A stretch of DNA of 7,429 nucleotides, taken from Chloroflexota bacterium (GTDB lineage: Bacteria > Chloroflexota > Limnocylindria > QHBO01). The stretch lies in assembly GCA_005879775.1 (NCBI GenBank), contig VBJX01000047.1:4851-12279 (forward strand), given 5' to 3'. The notes under the pieces are model-generated. The model ran no database searches. It had not been told where the DNA came from and saw only the letters and a program-made list of their open reading frames with translations. Made by a program: the position numbers and the translations under genes. Below, in pieces: positions 5,559-7,429 of the stretch (within the stretch, counting starts at the first letter, position 1; each line of letters starts with the position of its first letter).

Positions 5559-6170
5559 ATGACCAGCCGGGCTGCAACCCTGGCCGATGTCACCGTCCCC
5601 GCCCTCGGCCCCACCGACGCGGCGCGCTGGCTGCGCGCGGCGCTGCTGGTCGTCGGCGGCGCCGCTCTGACTGCCATCTCCGCCCAGATCGTGTGGTTCG
5701 CGCCGTGGAACCCGCATGTTCCGTACACCCTGCAGACGGGCGCCGTCCTGCTGGTCGGAACCGTGCTGGGCTCACGGCTGGGGCTGGCCTCGATGCTCCT
5801 CTATGTCGCTGCCGGGGCCGCCGGCCTGGGGGTCTTCGCGGGCGGCTCGTCGGGCCTCACCACTGAGGGGGCGCTGAGCGCCAGCGCCGGCTACCTGGGT
5901 GGCTTCATCCTGGCCGGCGGGCTGGTCGGCTGGCTGGCGGAGCGCCGCTGGGATCGGTCCCCGACCTCGACGATCGGCCTCATGGTGCTCGGCAACCTGG
6001 TCATCTACGCGGTCGGCGTGCCGGTGCTGATCGCGGTGACCGGGCTCGACCTGGCCACCGCCATCCGGCTCGGCGCGCTCGATTTCGTCCCCTGGGACCT
6101 GATCAAGATCGCCGTCGCCGCCGGCCTCCTGCCGCTGGCCTGGAGGATCGTGGGATCCCGGCGGACCTAG
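5559..6170 (+). CDS. bioY: Biotin transporter substrate-binding component BioY
   Basis: BioY is the membrane-embedded S-component that captures biotin for an ECF transporter. The ATG at 5559 is chosen over in-frame codons back to GTG 5472 because GAGGAG (5545-5550) lies 8 nt upstream of it and the earlier codons overlap the promoter region. This gives 203 residues, normal for the family. Family motifs are clear: VPYTLQT (54-60), VLLVGTVLGSRLG, LYVAAGAAGLGVFAGG (to 96), GYLGGF (111-116), and near the C-terminus FVPWDLIKIAVAA (176-188) with the conserved Asp180 and Lys183. About six hydrophobic segments span 27-196. No bioM/bioN or ecfA/ecfT genes are adjacent, so a shared energising module elsewhere or solo function is implied. 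It is divergent from carA and convergent with the DUF4349 gene, with which it overlaps by 4 nt. Confidence 0.93.
   Translation: MTSRAATLADVTVPALGPTDAARWLRAALLVVGGAALTAISAQIVWFAPWNPHVPYTLQTGAVLLVGTVLGSRLGLASMLLYVAAGAAGLGVFAGGSSGLTTEGALSASAGYLGGFILAGGLVGWLAERRWDRSPTSTIGLMVLGNLVIYAVGVPVLIAVTGLDLATAIRLGALDFVPWDLIKIAVAAGLLPLAWRIVGSRRT
6167..6170. other. CTAG palindrome providing both convergent stop codons
   Basis: CTAG at 6167-6170 is read as TAG by bioY (6168-6170) on the plus strand and as TAG by the DUF4349 gene (6169-6167) on the minus strand. The two coding regions therefore overlap tail to tail by 4 nt, with no room for a terminator between them. Confidence 0.95.
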
Positions 6171-7045
6171 CCTTCCTGCTTCGGGCTGCGGGCCCACGGC
6201 CAGAGCACCGGCACGAAGCGCCGCACCAGCAGGAGCACGATCCCCAGCACGACAAGCACCGGGAGCCAGACGATCGCGAACCAGATCGCCCCGTTCCCCA
6301 CGTTCTGCGCCACGTTCACCAGGGCCGCCACAGCGTCGGTGACCACCGCCCCGGGGCTGAGGGTGACGGTCAGCGTCGAGAGGGCCGCGAGCTGGCTCAC
6401 CTCCTTGAGCTGGGCCTTCAGCTCCTCGATCTGCCCCCGGACCGAATCGAGGTGGTCCTGGATCGCCAGGATGTCCTCGACCTTCACGGCCTTGGCCAGC
6501 AAGGCCCGATATTGGACCTCTGACGCCTCCAGGTTCGTGAGCCGTGCATTCAGGTCGACGATGGCCGAGGTGACGTCCTGCTCGCGGGTCGCCTCGCTGA
6601 CCACATCGCCGGGAAGCTTGTGCAGCTCTGCCAGCGCGTCGTCGAAGCGGTCAGCGGGAATGCGCAGGGTGAGGGTTGCGGGATCCGTTCCCGTGCCTGA
6701 CTGCGAATCGCCGACGTAGCCGCCGAGGGAGACCGCCAGGGCGCGGACCTTGCCGACGGACGTCGGCACGCTCGTCACCTCGATGGTGACCTCGCCGGTC
6801 TTGACGATCTGTCGCTGATCGCTCTGAGCCGCTGCCGAAACGGCAGAGGCGGCCGCCGACGGCACGGCGAACGGTTGATAGGCCCCAGCGGCCGGAACTG
6901 CTCGTTCGCCTCCTGCCTGGAGGTCGTTGCCGACATTTGCGAACTTTTGGGCGGCGGCACCGCACGCGGCCAGCGTGATGGCGACGGCCAGCACGCCCAT
7001 CACCAACATCGGTGCGCGGGTAGCGCGACGAATGCGTCGAGTCAT
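6167..7045 (-). CDS. DUF4349-family membrane lipoprotein
   Basis: The ATG at 7045 is preceded by AAGGA (7058-7054) at 8-nt spacing. A longer in-frame extension to 7201 would overlap the divergent transporter gene and would bury the signal peptide. The product has 292 residues. A basic start (MTRRIRRATR) and a hydrophobic stretch lead to a lipobox, L25-A26-A27-C28, so the mature N-terminus is probably lipid-anchored outside the membrane. A low-complexity Ala-rich linker (about 29-75) precedes the DUF4349 core: QIVKTGEVTIEV, a GGYVGDSQ segment, TLRIPADRFDDALAEL and LPGDVVSEATREQDVT. A predicted coiled coil (about 160-218, VDLNARLTNLEASE to AQLKEVSQLA) follows. A single transmembrane helix lies at about 253-275, with a basic/aromatic cytoplasmic tail. 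The biochemical function of this family is not established. It is convergent with bioY and divergent from the transporter gene. Confidence 0.9.
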   Translation of the reverse strand: MTRRIRRATRAPMLVMGVLAVAITLAACGAAAQKFANVGNDLQAGGERAVPAAGAYQPFAVPSAAASAVSAAAQSDQRQIVKTGEVTIEVTSVPTSVGKVRALAVSLGGYVGDSQSGTGTDPATLTLRIPADRFDDALAELHKLPGDVVSEATREQDVTSAIVDLNARLTNLEASEVQYRALLAKAVKVEDILAIQDHLDSVRGQIEELKAQLKEVSQLAALSTLTVTLSPGAVVTDAVAALVNVAQNVGNGAIWFAIVWLPVLVVLGIVLLLVRRFVPVLWPWARSPKQEG

Positions 7046-7117
7046 TCCTCTATTCCTTCTAGCCGTGGTGCCTGCCAGACGTTCAAGGCGGCGGGCGCGT
7101 TCCCGCTGGCCCTCGGC

Positions 7118-7123
7118 TACGAT
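7118..7123 (+). promoter_or_regulatory. -10 box for the VIT-family gene, leaderless transcript likely
   Basis: TACGAT (four of six consensus positions) ends 6 nt before the ATG at 7130, so transcription would begin at or next to the A of the start codon. No Shine-Dalgarno sequence or -35 consensus is seen. An out-of-frame ATG at 7125 gives no family match. Confidence 0.4.
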
Positions 7124-7129
7124 CATGGC

Positions 7130-7429
7130 ATGGACGCCCTGCAGTCTCCGCCCGCCGGAACGCCTGCTGCCGATTTCGATCCCGAATGGCTCCGTGCGCA
7201 CCTCACCGAGGAGCGCCGCAAGGCGAGCCTGCTGGGAGAGATCCGAGAGGCGATCTTCGGGGCCCAGGATGGGCTGGTCAGCACCCTGGCGGTGGTGAGC
7301 ACCGTGGCAGGCGCCTCCGCGGAGCGCTTCCCCGTCCTGATCGCCGGGATCGCGGCCGGGTTGGCGGGAATCTTCAGCATGGCGGCCGGCGAGTACATGA
7401 GCAGCAAGAGCCAGCGCGAGATCTTCGAG
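7130..7429 (+). CDS. VIT1/CCC1-family Fe2+/Mn2+ transporter, 3' part beyond window
   Basis: The first 100 codons are present, from ATG 7130 to the right edge. The family exports or sequesters ferrous iron and manganese across membranes. After a short hydrophilic N-terminus with LRAHLTEERRKASLLGEIRE, the family signature appears: EAIFGAQDGLVSTLAVVSTVAGA (about 40-62, helix 1) and VLIAGIAAGLAGIFSMAAGEYMSSKSQREIFE (about 69-100, helix 2 and the start of the cytoplasmic region). Asp47 and Met84 are 37 residues apart, the same spacing as the metal-pathway Asp and Met reported for eukaryotic VIT1. E88 in the AAGEY motif and E97/E100 are further candidate metal-handling residues. The start is inferred from family length and the absence of other in-frame starts; there is no ribosome binding site. 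The gene is divergent from the DUF4349 gene, with 84 bp between them. Confidence 0.88.
   Translation, partial: MDALQSPPAGTPAADFDPEWLRAHLTEERRKASLLGEIREAIFGAQDGLVSTLAVVSTVAGASAERFPVLIAGIAAGLAGIFSMAAGEYMSSKSQREIFE

Noticed and set aside
7046..7201. Upstream extension of the DUF4349 protein by 52 residues
   Set aside because: It overlaps the divergent VIT-family gene, would mask the lipoprotein signal peptide, and the ATG at 7045 has an AAGGA element at proper spacing.
1..7429. tRNA or rRNA genes, CRISPR arrays, insertion sequences
   Set aside because: No cloverleaf, rRNA-like segment, regularly spaced repeat-spacer array, transposase motif or terminal inverted repeat was seen.

Overview
This is a high-GC bacterial window with compact gene packing. 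It has two convergent gene pairs with almost no spacer and three short divergent intergenic regions. The gene set (exported lamin-tail protein, carAB, BioY, DUF4349 lipoprotein, VIT1/CCC1 transporter), the GTG starts and the apparently leaderless transcripts fit a Terrabacteria lineage such as a high-GC Chloroflexota relative. That placement is an inference from style, not from a marker gene.

Layout, left to right: (1) 1-678 minus, the N-terminal part of an exported lamin-tail-domain protein that runs off the left edge. (2) 679-783, a divergent control region with three 11-bp tandem direct repeats next to a TACAAT -10 box. (3) 784-1440 plus, an unrecognised four-helix membrane protein, probably translated from a leaderless mRNA. 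(4) 1451-4258 minus, carB, the carbamoyl-phosphate synthase large chain. It is 935 residues long and stops just where the C-terminal allosteric (MGS-like) domain should begin. (5) 4255-5424 minus, carA, the glutaminase chain, overlapping carB by 4 nt. The first codons of carA contain a textbook intrinsic terminator (GC stem plus U-tract). (6) 5425-5558, a divergent carA/bioY region with a 7-bp inverted repeat placed symmetrically over the two predicted -10 boxes. (7) 5559-6170 plus, bioY, a biotin ECF S-component. (8) 6167-7045 minus, a DUF4349 lipoprotein whose stop codon shares a CTAG palindrome with the bioY stop. (9) 7046-7129, a short divergent spacer. (10) 7130-7429 plus, the start of a VIT1/CCC1-family iron/manganese transporter, cut by the right edge.

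How the parts may work together: carA and carB form a two-gene operon making carbamoyl phosphate for pyrimidines and arginine. CarB lacks the domain that normally senses UMP, IMP and (in part) ornithine, while the carA message carries a terminator that the ribosome must translate through. A reasonable hypothesis is that feedback control has moved from the enzyme to the transcript, in the manner of pyrBI-type attenuation. This is the most unusual feature of the window. The second is the 11-bp repeat array at 733-765, which has the architecture of an OmpR/PhoB-family response-regulator site. The remaining genes are separate transcription units with no evident shared pathway.
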